Assembly: GCF_000718635.1 (NCBI RefSeq)
Contig: NZ_JOBF01000033.1
Location: 1 to 64,000, forward strand
Source: Streptomyces varsoviensis
Lineage (GTDB): Bacteria > Actinomycetota > Actinomycetes > Streptomycetales > Streptomycetaceae
DNA length: 64,000 bases
Direction: 5' to 3'
Shown: positions 1-8,204 of the stretch, piece after piece
Layout of the letters: the number at the start of each line of letters is the position of its first letter
How positions within the stretch are numbered: the stretch's first letter is position 1
Notes under the pieces: model-generated
What the model was told of the DNA's origin: nothing
What the model saw: the letters and a program-made list of their open reading frames with translations, nothing else
The model's database searches: none
Made by a program: the position numbers and the translations under genes

Positions 1-1
1 T

Positions 2-184
2 GAGGCGGATCTCGGGGTGGCCTCCGGCAACGGCAAGGGCCAGATCTTCGTGAAGGGCGAGGTCATCAAGACCGTCCCCGAATCGAAGATCGTCGAGACC
101 CTCATCGAAGAAGCCATGAAGATCGCCGAGCACATGGAGGCAACGGGAGCCCCCTCCGGGACGCCCGACGTCGCCGTGGGCTGA
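2..184 (+). CDS. ispG: 4-hydroxy-3-methylbut-2-en-1-yl diphosphate synthase, C-terminal end (partial)
   Basis: This is the last 60 residues of a gene that begins before the window. The frame starts at base 2 and ends in TGA at 182-184. The tail contains [18 protein letters not shown] followed by a helix around [18 protein letters not shown], which is the conserved end of IspG/GcpE. That enzyme is the [4Fe-4S] protein making HMBPP in the non-mevalonate isoprenoid pathway. The gene lies 18 bp upstream of dxs, in the same order seen in Streptomyces hopanoid clusters. It is probably a dedicated second copy supplying isoprenoid for hopanoid synthesis; that role is inferred from the neighbours. Confidence 0.9.
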   Translation, partial: EADLGVASGNGKGQIFVKGEVIKTVPESKIVETLIEEAMKIAEHMEATGAPSGTPDVAVG

Positions 185-202
185 ACACATACGAGGAGGG
201 GG

Positions 203-2170
203 ATGTCGGTGTCGCTGTTGGAGAACATCAAAAGCCCGCAGGACCTGAAGGCGCTGCCCGCGGAGAACCTCGGCCAACTGGCGGAGGAGATACGCCAGTT
301 CCTCGTGCACGCGGTCGCCGCGACCGGCGGCCACCTCGGTCCCAACCTCGGCGTGGTGGAACTCTCCCTGGCCCTCCACCGCGTCTTCGAATCGCCCGCC
401 GACCGCATCCTGTGGGACACCGGGCACCAGAGCTACGTACACAAACTGCTCACCGGACGGCAGGACTTCTCCAAGCTGCGCGGCAAGGGCGGCATGTCCG
501 GCTACCCCTCGCGCGCCGAGTCCGAGCACGACGTCATCGAGAACAGCCACGCCTCCACCGTCCTCGGCTGGGCCGACGGCCTCGCCAAGGCCAACGAGGT
601 GCTGGGCCGCACGGACCGCCACGTGGCGGCCGTCATCGGCGACGGCGCGCTCACCGGCGGCATGGCCTGGGAAGCGCTCAACAACATCGCCGCGGCCAGA
701 GACCGCCCGCTGATCATCGTCGTCAACGACAACGAGCGCTCGTACGCGCCGACCATCGGCGGCCTCGCCAACCACCTCGCCACCCTCCGCACGACGGACG
801 GCTACGAACGCGTCCTGTCCTGGGGCAAACAGATCCTCCAGCGCACGCCCGTCGTCGGGCAGCCGCTGTACGAGTCCCTGCACGGCGCGAAGAAGGGGTT
901 CAAGGACGCCTTCGCCCCGCAGGGCATGTTCGAGGACCTCGGCCTCAAGTACCTCGGCCCGATCGACGGCCATGACATCGCCGCGGTCGAATCCGCGCTC
1001 CGCCGCGCCAAACGCTTCCACGGCCCCGTACTCGTGCACTGCCTCACCGAGAAGGGGCGCGGCTACCGGCCCGCGCTGGAGGACGAGGCCGACCGCTTTC
1101 ATACGGTCGGCGCGATGGACCCCCTCACCTGCGAGCCGCTCGCACCCTCCAGCGGGCAGTCCTGGACCTCGGCGTTCGGCGACGAGATGGCACGCATCGG
1201 GGCCGAGCGGCCCGACGTCGTGGCGATCACGGCCGCGATGCTCCACCCGGTGGGCCTGACCAAGTTCGCCGCCGCCTACCCCGACCGGGTCTGGGACGTC
1301 GGCATCGCCGAACAGCACGCCGCCGTCTCGGCGGCCGGCCTCGCCACGGGCGGGCTGCACCCCGTCTTCGCCGTGTACGCCACCTTCCTGAACCGCGCCT
1401 TCGACCAGGTCCTGATGGACGTGGCGCTGCACAAGTGCGGCGTCACCTTCGTCCTCGACCGGGCCGGCATCACCGGTACCGACGGCGCGTCCCACAACGG
1501 CATGTGGGACATGTCCATCCTCCAGGTCGTCCCCGGCCTGCGCATCGCCGCCCCGCGCGACGCCGACCAGCTCCGCGCGCAACTGCGCGAGGCGATCGAC
1601 GTCGACGACGCGCCGACCGTCATCCGCTACCCCAAGGAGACCGTGGGCGAGCCGGTACCGGCGGTCGACAGGGTGGGCGGCATGGATGTGCTGGCGAGGC
1701 CGGAGGACCATAAGGGGACGGATTCGCTGTCGGGCTCGTCCGCCCGTACGGACGTACTGCTCGTCACCGTGGGAACGATGGCCCAAGTCGGCCTGGAAGT
1801 AGCGGAATTGCTCCACGCGCGCGGCACCGGATGCACCGTCGTGGACCCGCGCTGGGTCAAACCCGTCGACGAGGCGCTGCCCGAACTCGCGTCGCGGCAC
1901 CGGCTTGTGGCGGTCGTGGAGGACAACAGCCGTACCGGCGGGGTCGGTTCGGCCGTGGCGCTGGCGCTCGCTGACGCGGGCGTGGATCTGCCGGTGCGGA
2001 CCTTCGGGATCCCGCCGCAGTTCCTCGCGCACGCCAAGCGCGGCGAGGTGCTGGCCGACATCGGACTCACCCCCGTCGAGATAGCCGGGCGCGTCAGCGC
2101 GGCCCTGGCTCGTACCACAGCCCCCGCAGCGGCGAGGGCCTTTGAGATCAGCGAGGAGAACCACCTATGA
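203..2170 (+). CDS. dxs: 1-deoxy-D-xylulose-5-phosphate synthase
   Basis: This 655-residue thiamine-diphosphate enzyme condenses pyruvate and glyceraldehyde 3-phosphate, the first step of the non-mevalonate isoprenoid pathway. Visible signatures are the N-terminal [16 protein letters not shown] block, the ThDP/Mg motif starting [16 protein letters not shown] (about residue 147), the central transketolase-like segment with GIAEQHA (about residue 369) and a C-terminal transketolase domain. The length is slightly above the usual 620-640 residues. The ATG at 203 follows a strong GAGGAGGGG site. The gene sits 18 bp after ispG and its stop overlaps the next start (ATGA), so translation is coupled. 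With ispG and the following aminotransferase it matches the hopanoid locus known from S. coelicolor and is likely the secondary, hopanoid-linked dxs. Confidence 0.95.
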   Translation: MSVSLLENIKSPQDLKALPAENLGQLAEEIRQFLVHAVAATGGHLGPNLGVVELSLALHRVFESPADRILWDTGHQSYVHKLLTGRQDFSKLRGKGGMSGYPSRAESEHDVIENSHASTVLGWADGLAKANEVLGRTDRHVAAVIGDGALTGGMAWEALNNIAAARDRPLIIVVNDNERSYAPTIGGLANHLATLRTTDGYERVLSWGKQILQRTPVVGQPLYESLHGAKKGFKDAFAPQGMFEDLGLKYLGPIDGHDIAAVESALRRAKRFHGPVLVHCLTEKGRGYRPALEDEADRFHTVGAMDPLTCEPLAPSSGQSWTSAFGDEMARIGAERPDVVAITAAMLHPVGLTKFAAAYPDRVWDVGIAEQHAAVSAAGLATGGLHPVFAVYATFLNRAFDQVLMDVALHKCGVTFVLDRAGITGTDGASHNGMWDMSILQVVPGLRIAAPRDADQLRAQLREAIDVDDAPTVIRYPKETVGEPVPAVDRVGGMDVLARPEDHKGTDSLSGSSARTDVLLVTVGTMAQVGLEVAELLHARGTGCTVVDPRWVKPVDEALPELASRHRLVAVVEDNSRTGGVGSAVALALADAGVDLPVRTFGIPPQFLAHAKRGEVLADIGLTPVEIAGRVSAALARTTAPAAARAFEISEENHL

Positions 2171-3597
2171 CAGCCGACGGACCGCAGGGCTTCGACCTCG
2201 GCAAGCTCCTCGCGGAGCGCGGCGGTGAGCGGTATGAACTGCACGCGAAGCACCTGAACCACCAACTGCCGCGCATGCTGCACACCATCGGCTTCGACAA
2301 GACGTACGAACGGGCCGAGGGCGCGCACTTCTGGGACGCGGACGGCAACGACTACCTGGACATGCTCGCCGGGTTCGGCGTGATGGGCGTGGGCCGGCAC
2401 CACCCCGTCGTACGCAAGGCGCTGCACGACGTGCTCGACGCCCAGCTCGCCGACCTCACCCGCTTCGACTGCCAGCCGCTGCCCGGCCTCTTCGCGGAGA
2501 AGCTGCTCTCGTACGCGCCCCACCTCGACCGCGTCTTCTTCGGCAACAGCGGCACGGAGGCCGTGGAGACCGCGCTGAAGTTCGCGCGCTACGCCACCGG
2601 CAAGCCGAGGATTCTCTACTGCACGCACGCCTTCCACGGGCTGACGACCGGTTCGCTGTCCGTCAACGGCGAGGACGGATTCCGCGACGGATTCGCGCCG
2701 CTGCTGCCCGACACCGAGATCGCGATGGGTGATCTGGCCGCGCTGGAGCGGGAGTTGGCCCGTGGCGACGTGGCCGGCTTCGTCATCGAGCCCATCCAGG
2801 GCAAGGGCGTGCACGAGACGCCGCCCGGATACCTGCGCGCCGCGCAGGAGTTGCTGCGCCGCCACAAGGCGCTGCTGATCGCCGACGAGGTGCAGACCGG
2901 CATCGGGCGGACCGGCGACTTCTTCGCCTACCAGCACGAGGAGGGCGTGGAGCCCGACCTGGTGTGCGTCGCGAAGTCCCTCTCGGGCGGCTACGTCCCG
3001 GTCGGCGCGACCCTCGGCAAGGACTGGATCTTCAAGAAGGTCTACTCCTCCATGGACCGGGTCCTGGTGCACTCCGCGAGCTTCGGCTCCAACGCCCAGG
3101 CCATGGTGGCCGGGCTCGCGGTGCTCAGCGTCATGGAGGACGAGCAGATCGTCGCGCGGGCCCGGCACACCGGGGACCTGCTGCGCGGCAGGCTCGCGGC
3201 GCTCGTGGACAAGTGCGAGCTGCTGCACGATGTGCGCGGCCGTGGCCTGATGATCGGGATCGAGTTCGGCAAGCCCAAGTCCCTTGGTCTGCGCAGCCGT
3301 TGGGCCATGCTCCAGGCGGCCCGCAAGGGCCTCTTCGCCCAGATGGTCGTCGTGCCCCTGCTCCAGAAGCACCGCATCCTCACCCAGGTCTCCGGCGACC
3401 ACCTGGAGGTCATCAAGCTCATCCCGCCGCTGATCATCGACGAGGCCGACGTGGACCGCTTCGTCGACGCCTTCGCCGCCGTCATGGACGACGCCCACGG
3501 CAACGGGGACAGCGGCCTCATGTGGGACTTCGGCCGCACCCTCGTCAAAAGCGCCCTCCGCCCCAACTCCCCCTCGGGGGCGGCCTCGTCCGTATGA
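2167..3597 (+). CDS. hpnO: class-III PLP aminotransferase, hopanoid side-chain type (HpnO-like)
   Basis: This 476-residue fold-type-I aminotransferase shows the class-III signature: [11 protein letters not shown] (about residue 240) followed by the PLP lysine in [15 protein letters not shown] (about residue 275). An [11 protein letters not shown] block (about residue 125) supplies the phosphate-binding loop. The ATG at 2167 overlaps the dxs stop. A class-III aminotransferase downstream of ispG-dxs is the arrangement in Streptomyces hopanoid clusters, where it is assigned to converting the hopanoid C5 side chain to aminobacteriohopanetriol. The class is certain. The exact substrate is inferred from the neighbourhood, and an acetylornithine/diaminobutyrate-type activity cannot be excluded. 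A hairpin 80 bp downstream closes the operon. Confidence 0.82.
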   Translation: MTADGPQGFDLGKLLAERGGERYELHAKHLNHQLPRMLHTIGFDKTYERAEGAHFWDADGNDYLDMLAGFGVMGVGRHHPVVRKALHDVLDAQLADLTRFDCQPLPGLFAEKLLSYAPHLDRVFFGNSGTEAVETALKFARYATGKPRILYCTHAFHGLTTGSLSVNGEDGFRDGFAPLLPDTEIAMGDLAALERELARGDVAGFVIEPIQGKGVHETPPGYLRAAQELLRRHKALLIADEVQTGIGRTGDFFAYQHEEGVEPDLVCVAKSLSGGYVPVGATLGKDWIFKKVYSSMDRVLVHSASFGSNAQAMVAGLAVLSVMEDEQIVARARHTGDLLRGRLAALVDKCELLHDVRGRGLMIGIEFGKPKSLGLRSRWAMLQAARKGLFAQMVVVPLLQKHRILTQVSGDHLEVIKLIPPLIIDEADVDRFVDAFAAVMDDAHGNGDSGLMWDFGRTLVKSALRPNSPSGAASSV

Positions 3598-3678
3598 CCC
3601 CCGCCCGGCGGCGGACGGCCCAGGCATGCCTTGCGCTGAACCCCGCTCGCCGGCGCTGCTCCGACGGAGCGTAGCGTG

Positions 3679-3714
3679 CCAGGCCCTGGAGAACCGCAAG
3701 TTCCCAGGGCCTGG
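3679..3714. terminator. hairpin terminator, possibly bidirectional
   Basis: A perfect 11-bp stem (CCAGGCCCTGG / CCAGGGCCTGG) encloses a 14-nt loop. It lies between the plus-strand end of the aminotransferase and the minus-strand end of the FG-GAP remnant, so it could stop transcription from both sides. There is no T-run, as is common in Streptomyces. Confidence 0.75.
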
Positions 3715-3725
3715 ACGTCAGCGGC

Positions 3726-3995
3726 TCATGTGATCGCCTTGATTCCCGTCCAGCCGCCGGTGCCCACGAGGACAGGGGCGCTGTGGGTACCGTTCTTGGT
3801 GGTGTGGAACAGCAGGGTGCCGGTGCCCTCCGCGGTTGTGGCCCACAGGTCGGCCGTACCGTCGTTGTTCGCGTCGCCGGGCATAGCGAGCAGAGGACGG
3901 TTGGATACCTGCCAGCCAGCGGTCCCGTAGACGGAAGTGTTGCCGTTCACCAGACTTGCGGGCACGACATCGCCTGTCTCGGGATCGGATGCGCC
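3726..3995 (-). pseudogene. FG-GAP/VCBS repeat protein, C-terminal fragment
   Basis: On the minus strand, residues such as GDANNDGTADLWATT followed by GTGTLLFHTTKNG and GGWTGIKAIT form a typical FG-GAP/VCBS repeat end. The DxNxDGxxDL calcium-binding loop is the diagnostic feature. The frame ends in TGA at 3726-3728, next to the hairpin terminator. Upstream, at about 3995, the similarity stops and the opposite strand becomes the core of an RHS protein, so only about 85 residues of the original secreted beta-propeller-like protein remain. The boundary is judged by eye and may be off by 20-30 bp. Confidence 0.6.
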
Positions 3996-5592
3996 GGTCC
4001 AGCGACGCCTGCTGGCCCCCTTCGGCGAGGCGCGGGGAGCCAAACCCAGCCTCTGGCCGGGGAAACGGGGCTTCGTCGGCGGCCGAACCGACGACAACAC
4101 CGGGCTCACCCAACTCGGGGCTCGCGAGTACGACCCGGTCACCGGTCGCTTCGTCTCGGTGGACCCGGTCATCGACTTCGGGATTCCGCAGCAGATGAAC
4201 CCGTACGCCTACGCGAACAACGCACCGGCGACGGAGGCCGACCCCGACGGTGAGTTCTTCCCGGTCCTGATCGCTATCGCCGCCCGCGTCGCCCTCCAGG
4301 TCGCGATCCGCGCGGCAGCACGGGAAGCGGCCCGTCGCGCAGCGATCGCCGCTGCCCGGGAGGCGGCCAAGCGCGCTGCCATCGCCCTCGCCAAACGGCG
4401 TGCCGCTGCCGAGGCAGCCAAGCGTGCCGCCGCCGAGGCCCTGAAGAAGAAGGCGGCGCAGGCCGCTGCTGCCAAGGCCAGGGCTGAAGCAGCCAGAAAG
4501 GCAGCGGCGAAAGCCGCGGCCAAGGTCAAGCAGCGGGTGGCCGCCAAGGCGGCGCCCAAACGCGCGGCCAAATACCGCGAAGCCCCGAAGCAACGGCCCA
4601 AACCACACCCCAAACCGCAGCCGAGACCCAAACCGAACCCGAAGCCGAAACAGGCGAAGCCGCAGGGTTCGCAGAGCATCAAGCAAGAGATCAAGAAGGA
4701 AGTCAAGGAAGAGGTCAAGGAACAGGCGAAGGAAGCAGCACAGCCGCAGAGCTGTGAGGCCAACAGCTTCGTCCCAGGCACGACCGTGCTCATGGCCGAT
4801 GGCAGCCGCAAGCCCATCGAGCAAATCAAGACCGACGACAAGGTCCTGGCCACCGACCCGGAAACCGGCGAGTCCAAGCCCGAACCCGTCGTCGCCACCA
4901 TCATCGGCAACGGCAGCAAGGACCTCGTCAAACTGACCGTCAGCGGCGACGACCACGCCACCACCGGTGCGCTGATCGCCACGGAAGGCCACCCCTTCTG
5001 GGTCCCCGCCCTGAAGAAATGGGTCGACGCCGGCGACCTGAAGCCCGGCCAATGGCTCCGGACCAGCGCCGGCACCTGGGTCCAGGTCACAGCGGTCCAG
5101 GCATGGACGCAGAACGCGACAGTCCACAACCTCACGGTCGAGAGTGTCCACACGTATTATGTGGGGGCGGGGACTGCGCCGGTCCTGGTTCATAACTGCG
5201 GGCTCTCTGACAGAGCAAGCGAAATTCACTCTGCTGAGCCGGATGAGTTCGTCCGTAAGAGGGTGAGCACGGTGGCGGCGATCAGAGCGGATACTCCGCA
5301 CGGACCGATCAACGTTGTTGCCGGTTCTGGAGATGGGCTAACGCCTGCTCAAATGTCGGCTATCCGTAAGGGGGAGATCGCCGCTGACAATATTCCTGGA
5401 ACTCACGCGGAACAGAATGCCCTACTATTCATTAATAAGATGGGCTGGGCTCCGGTCGCGGGAGGTACCTCACGGAACGTATGCCTGGCGATATGTGCGC
5501 CGTTGATCCGGGGGACCGGCGGTAAAATGATGGGCCAGGTGTATCGAGGTAGCGGTGTGACCACAACTCGCCAGAGGAGTTTCAAGTGGTAG
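3937..5592 (+). CDS. RHS-core/Hint polymorphic toxin, 5'-truncated, with deaminase-like tip
   Basis: The frame encodes, in order: a C-terminal RHS core (GLTQLGAREYDPVTGRF, then NPYAYANNAP, about residues 55-100); a long Ala/Arg/Lys-rich helix and Pro-Lys stretch (about 110-265); a Hint self-splicing domain (CEANSFVPGTTVLMADGSR to PVLVHNC, about 272-424); and a toxin tip of about 125 residues. The tip has HAEQN (about residue 489) and VCLAIC (about 513), resembling the HAE plus two-cysteine zinc site of toxin deaminases of YwqJ-like type, but with CxxxC spacing instead of CxxC. No credible start exists: the first codon is TTG, and the RHS barrel normally has over 1000 residues. This is therefore a tip cassette cut off from its delivery part. 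It overlaps the following immunity gene. Deaminase assignment is moderately sure; the substrate is unknown. Confidence 0.75.
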   Translation: MLPFTRLAGTTSPVSGSDAPVQRRLLAPFGEARGAKPSLWPGKRGFVGGRTDDNTGLTQLGAREYDPVTGRFVSVDPVIDFGIPQQMNPYAYANNAPATEADPDGEFFPVLIAIAARVALQVAIRAAAREAARRAAIAAAREAAKRAAIALAKRRAAAEAAKRAAAEALKKKAAQAAAAKARAEAARKAAAKAAAKVKQRVAAKAAPKRAAKYREAPKQRPKPHPKPQPRPKPNPKPKQAKPQGSQSIKQEIKKEVKEEVKEQAKEAAQPQSCEANSFVPGTTVLMADGSRKPIEQIKTDDKVLATDPETGESKPEPVVATIIGNGSKDLVKLTVSGDDHATTGALIATEGHPFWVPALKKWVDAGDLKPGQWLRTSAGTWVQVTAVQAWTQNATVHNLTVESVHTYYVGAGTAPVLVHNCGLSDRASEIHSAEPDEFVRKRVSTVAAIRADTPHGPINVVAGSGDGLTPAQMSAIRKGEIAADNIPGTHAEQNALLFINKMGWAPVAGGTSRNVCLAICAPLIRGTGGKMMGQVYRGSGVTTTRQRSFKW

Positions 5593-6158
5593 TCGACGAG
5601 GATGTAGCGGTAGCCCTGCGAGAAAGGTCGCATGCTCAGGTTGCTGTCTTCGTTGCGGGGTGCGTGGAACGAATGGCGCAGATGTTCATTGGCTTGCGCG
5701 GTGATGCCCCAGGGCGTGACAACGACGTCGATACAGTGATCCGTCTGCTCGAAGAACTCTGGAATTCCGAAGTCCCGCGAAAGAAATTCCAGAGTTATGT
5801 GGACTGTCTGTCGGATTTCCCTGAGCTTGATGATTCCTTCGATGAGGAAATTGTCGATCCTGGGGAGATTTACTCCTTCTATGCAGTGCTCGCGCTGCGG
5901 TATGCGGCACTCCATCGTTCGAGGGGGGAAATTGAAGCGGCCCTGAAATGTGCGCATGCCTGTCTGACGGCTATGGGGCAGCTCGATCAGAACATTCCTG
6001 TTGCTATGTTCTTTGCTCAGGAAACCGAATGCCAGCAACGTGTGGTCTCTTCGTGTCCTCCAGACGGGGCCGCTGATGAGGTCGCGCAACTGAGGGTTGC
6101 TGATCGAGTCATGGGCCAAGAAAGACTAGCGGCTCTCCAGGAGCGTTTGTCGTACTGA
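5586..6158 (+). CDS. predicted immunity protein for the adjacent RHS/Hint toxin
   Basis: This is a 190-residue acidic, helical, soluble protein without signal peptide or known catalytic motif. It starts with GTG at 5586 inside the last codons of the toxin (stop TAG 5590-5592), behind AGAGGAG, so toxin and immunity are translationally coupled. It is clearly related to the protein at 8205-8771: both share a VA.C.ER.AQ.F.GL block near residue 25 and an F-PEL block near residue 80. That second gene follows a decayed copy of the same toxin tip. Repeated pairing with the same tip is the main evidence for an immunity role. I do not recognise a named immunity family. Confidence 0.7.
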   Translation: MVVDEDVAVALRERSHAQVAVFVAGCVERMAQMFIGLRGDAPGRDNDVDTVIRLLEELWNSEVPRKKFQSYVDCLSDFPELDDSFDEEIVDPGEIYSFYAVLALRYAALHRSRGEIEAALKCAHACLTAMGQLDQNIPVAMFFAQETECQQRVVSSCPPDGAADEVAQLRVADRVMGQERLAALQERLSY

Positions 6159-6175
6159 GAAATGCAAATGCCGAT

Positions 6176-6207
6176 GAGCCCCTGCCGGGATAAAACGGCA
6201 GGGGCTC
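6176..6207 (+). terminator. hairpin terminator after immunity gene
   Basis: A perfect 12-bp stem (GAGCCCCTGCCG / CGGCAGGGGCTC) encloses an 8-nt A-rich loop, 18 bp after the stop of the 5586 immunity gene. It ends the toxin-immunity transcript. Confidence 0.85.
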
Positions 6208-6419
6208 AGACCGTGGGCTGCTCCGAAGTGACGGTCTGGTGCCGGCTACGGACCCGGACCGAGACCGGTGTCTGGCCCGGCTCGCATGCCGTCCTGCTGG
6301 GAGCTCCGCTGGGCCACGCAGCGGAGCTGGGAGTGAGCGTCAGCGGGGAGAGCAGGTTGTGGCAGCACTGGGCCGGTGGCGCGGCATCGAGGCCGGTTGC
6401 GCCGGGCGTCGACGGGGCG

Positions 6420-6632
6420 GGCGCGGTATTGGCAGAGGTGGAGCGGAGCTGGGTGAGCCAAGTGCAGACGTCCTTGGTCTCGGCAGGTAAAAATCCCGGA
6501 GAAATCGGTCACGATGTCAATGCCGTGCATCTGAAATCGGAACGCGGTGCTGATACTTTCGGTCTGAGGCCTGGATCAGTCGGGGTGTTCAATTCGAGAA
6601 TTTCTAGATTCAGAAGGGTAGATGGCTGGTGA
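6420..6632 (+). pseudogene. possible C-terminal remnant of another toxin tip
   Basis: An open frame reaching the stop TGA at 6630-6632 overlaps the GTG start of the next gene by GTGA, the same toxin/immunity overlap seen at 5586-5592. From about 6480 the base composition drops and the encoded residues (GKNPGEIGHDVNAVHLKSE and onward) look protein-like. The 270 bp before that, from the terminator at 6207 to about 6480, shows no recognisable domain on either strand. I read this as the tail of a displaced toxin module whose front is lost. No family is recognised. Confidence 0.3.
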
Positions 6633-7171
6633 CCCCACCAAAGGCTGAACAATCTGAAGCCGATCTAGTGGAATCACTTGTGAACGGATTTCTCACAGAA
6701 CAGGACGCCAAGGCCATTGCGGACCTGCATCCTGAAGTCTTTGGCGCTATCGTTCCTTGGGTTCGCGAAGCGGCGCGTGCGGGAAACTGGATAAGGGCTG
6801 AGAAGTTCGCCAACTTGGCCGCTTCCCTTCGGGTCGCAGGCCTCTGCGAGGTTCTTCAGGAGATCCTTGATTCGGATGCCGCCGGATTGAATAAAGAAGA
6901 TCTCGTGGATATTTTGGGCGAGATCCGAGAAGTCGACGCGGTCGCCTGTCTGTTTCGGGTAGCGGAAAAATCGGTGAGCGAGGACGCTCCGGCGTACTGG
7001 CTGTGTCAGAAAGTCATCTCCTCTCTGGGGGAAATTGGCACGCCGGAGGCCTATGAGTGTATTCGTGAGATGACGGCCCAGTCATGGCCTGACATTGTCC
7101 GATGGCATGCAGCCGTCGAAGTGGGGATCGAAGATGAGCTTGGGTTCGATGAAAGTCACATGCTGAGGTAG
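6629..7171 (+). CDS. helical-repeat protein, probable orphan immunity protein
   Basis: This 180-residue soluble protein is built almost entirely of short helices, with HEAT-like periodicity around DILGEIREVDAVACLFRVAE and SSLGEIGTPEAYECIREM. It has no signal peptide, membrane segment or catalytic motif. GTG at 6629 overlaps an upstream stop (GTGA). It is less GC-rich than the flanking housekeeping DNA and is followed by its own hairpin. HEAT-like folds are common among immunity proteins of polymorphic toxins, and the position inside a run of toxin-immunity modules supports that reading. The cognate toxin is missing or reduced to a tail. The function is inferred from context only. Confidence 0.6.
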   Translation: MTPPKAEQSEADLVESLVNGFLTEQDAKAIADLHPEVFGAIVPWVREAARAGNWIRAEKFANLAASLRVAGLCEVLQEILDSDAAGLNKEDLVDILGEIREVDAVACLFRVAEKSVSEDAPAYWLCQKVISSLGEIGTPEAYECIREMTAQSWPDIVRWHAAVEVGIEDELGFDESHMLR

Positions 7172-7226
7172 CGCGTCCCCCGGGTGCTGTTGAGATCCAA
7201 GAACATCGACTGCTTCAGCAAAAAAT

Positions 7227-7259
7227 GAAGCCTCGTCAGGCATGCCCTGGCGGGGCTTC
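7227..7259 (+). terminator. hairpin terminator after 6629 gene
   Basis: A 14-bp stem (GAAGCCTCGTCAGG with CCTGGCGGGGCTTC), perfect apart from two G-U pairs, encloses a 5-nt loop and is preceded by an A-run on the plus strand. It lies 56 bp after the stop at 7171. Confidence 0.8.
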
Positions 7260-7552
7260 TGTGGGGGTGACGGCAGTAGCGAACGACAACGTCAGCGGCT
7301 CAGGGCAGTGCGAGGCGGTAATTCGCCGCGCTCTGCTGCCCTGACGTCGGCGCGCGTTGAGCCGCCGAGACGTTGGCGTCTCGCGAGGCCTCCCAAAGGC
7401 TCCACCCCCAGAACCCAACCTTCGCTGTGAGGGGCCCGGGTAAGGGTGTTGGGTGCCGCCTCGTCGTGGTACGGGTGGAGTCGCGCGTGGGAGGAGACCC
7501 TCGTCTTCCAGCCCCCGAAGCACCTTGCACGAGGAGCTCATCCCTGCCTCCC
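7260..7552. other. non-coding stretch, no convincing gene
   Basis: Several overlapping open frames exist on both strands, but none has coherent codon usage, a ribosome site or a recognisable domain. A minus-strand stretch at about 7480-7540 reads KVLRGLEDEGLL, faintly like a GntR-type winged helix, but it is too short to call. The bases ACGTCAGCGG near 7288 also occur at 3715 and 8888, beside two other module junctions. Confidence 0.4.
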
Positions 7553-7770
7553 AAATGGCGTGAAGGTGTTCATCGGGTCGAAGCCGGCCCTGGGGTTCGT
7601 GTCGTCGTGCAACGAGCCGACCGCCACGGGGTGTTGGGTCAGGGGTGAGGTGAGGATGATGTCGTAGCCGGTACCGGACGGCTGGATGGTTTCGGCGATC
7701 ATTTGGCCTAGCTTCGAGAGTTCCAGGAAGGCTTGGGCGTACGCGATGCCGGACCCCGGGCGGCTTCCGC
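7553..7770 (-). pseudogene. fragment of an amidase-signature gene
   Basis: About 70 codons on the minus strand (GIAYAQAFLELSKLGQM, then GTGYDIILTSPL, then GSLHDDTNPRAGFDPM) match an internal segment of the intact amidase at 9940-11385 (coordinates about 10121-10338), at roughly 85% DNA identity by eye. Both ends are cut. The upstream end abuts a Hint-domain fragment on the other strand at about 7770. It lacks all the catalytic residues and cannot be functional. Confidence 0.75.
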
Positions 7771-8194
7771 AATCATCGGCAACGGCAGCAAGGTCCTCGT
7801 CAAACTGACCGTCAGCGGCGACAACCATGCCACCACACGTATTATGTGGGGGCGGGAACTGCGCCGGTCCTTGTCCATAACTGCGGCGGTGCTCAAGACT
7901 TGGCCGACCCTGTATCCGGGATTCACGGTCAAGCGGGTAGCGAACTAGCAATGAGCTAATCAACTGTTGCCGTAGTCAGTGCGCAAACCCCCGAAGGGCG
8001 GTTCCTGCTCGAAACATCCCCGGAACTCATGCGGAGCAGAATGCTCTCCTATTTATCGACGGAATGGGGTGATCCTCGATCGCTGGAGGCGCCTCAAGGA
8101 GTGTCTGCAGTGAAGCCTGCGCGTCGCTCATTCGGGCGGGCGGTGGTCGCATAACCGGAAGCGTCTACCAGAAACAAATCAGGCACAAAGATTA
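7771..8194 (+). pseudogene. decayed second copy of the Hint-deaminase toxin tip
   Basis: Bases 7773-7832 encode IIGNGSKVLVKLTVSGDNHATT, nearly identical to the Hint domain at about 4903-4963. The sequence then jumps to the end of the Hint domain (TYYVGAGTAPVLVHNCGG in another frame, 7833-7886), losing about 185 bp. After a degraded part, 8011-8194 encodes NIPGTHAEQNALLFID, a frameshift, then IAGGASRSVCSEACASLIRAGGG, matching the deaminase tip at about 5390-5560. The C-terminal codons run to TAG just before the immunity gene at 8205. Internal deletion plus frameshifts make it non-functional. The cysteine pair is again CxxxC, so that spacing is conserved in both copies. Confidence 0.8.
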
Positions 8195-8204
8195 GGGCTT
8201 TCAG

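Noticed and set aside
1627..3699. 690-codon open frame on the minus strand over dxs and hpnO
   Set aside because: It is antisense to two clear enzymes with full motifs; its His/Arg/Gly-rich residues are the usual mirror of GC-rich third positions.
6162..6480. Front part of the 156-codon frame ahead of the 6629 gene as a complete gene
   Set aside because: It starts inside the terminator hairpin of the previous gene and has no ribosome site or domain; only its tail looks coding.
7460..7560. GntR-like winged helix on the minus strand
   Set aside because: Only a dozen residues (KVLRGLEDEGLL) resemble the family, with no supporting start, ribosome site or effector domain.
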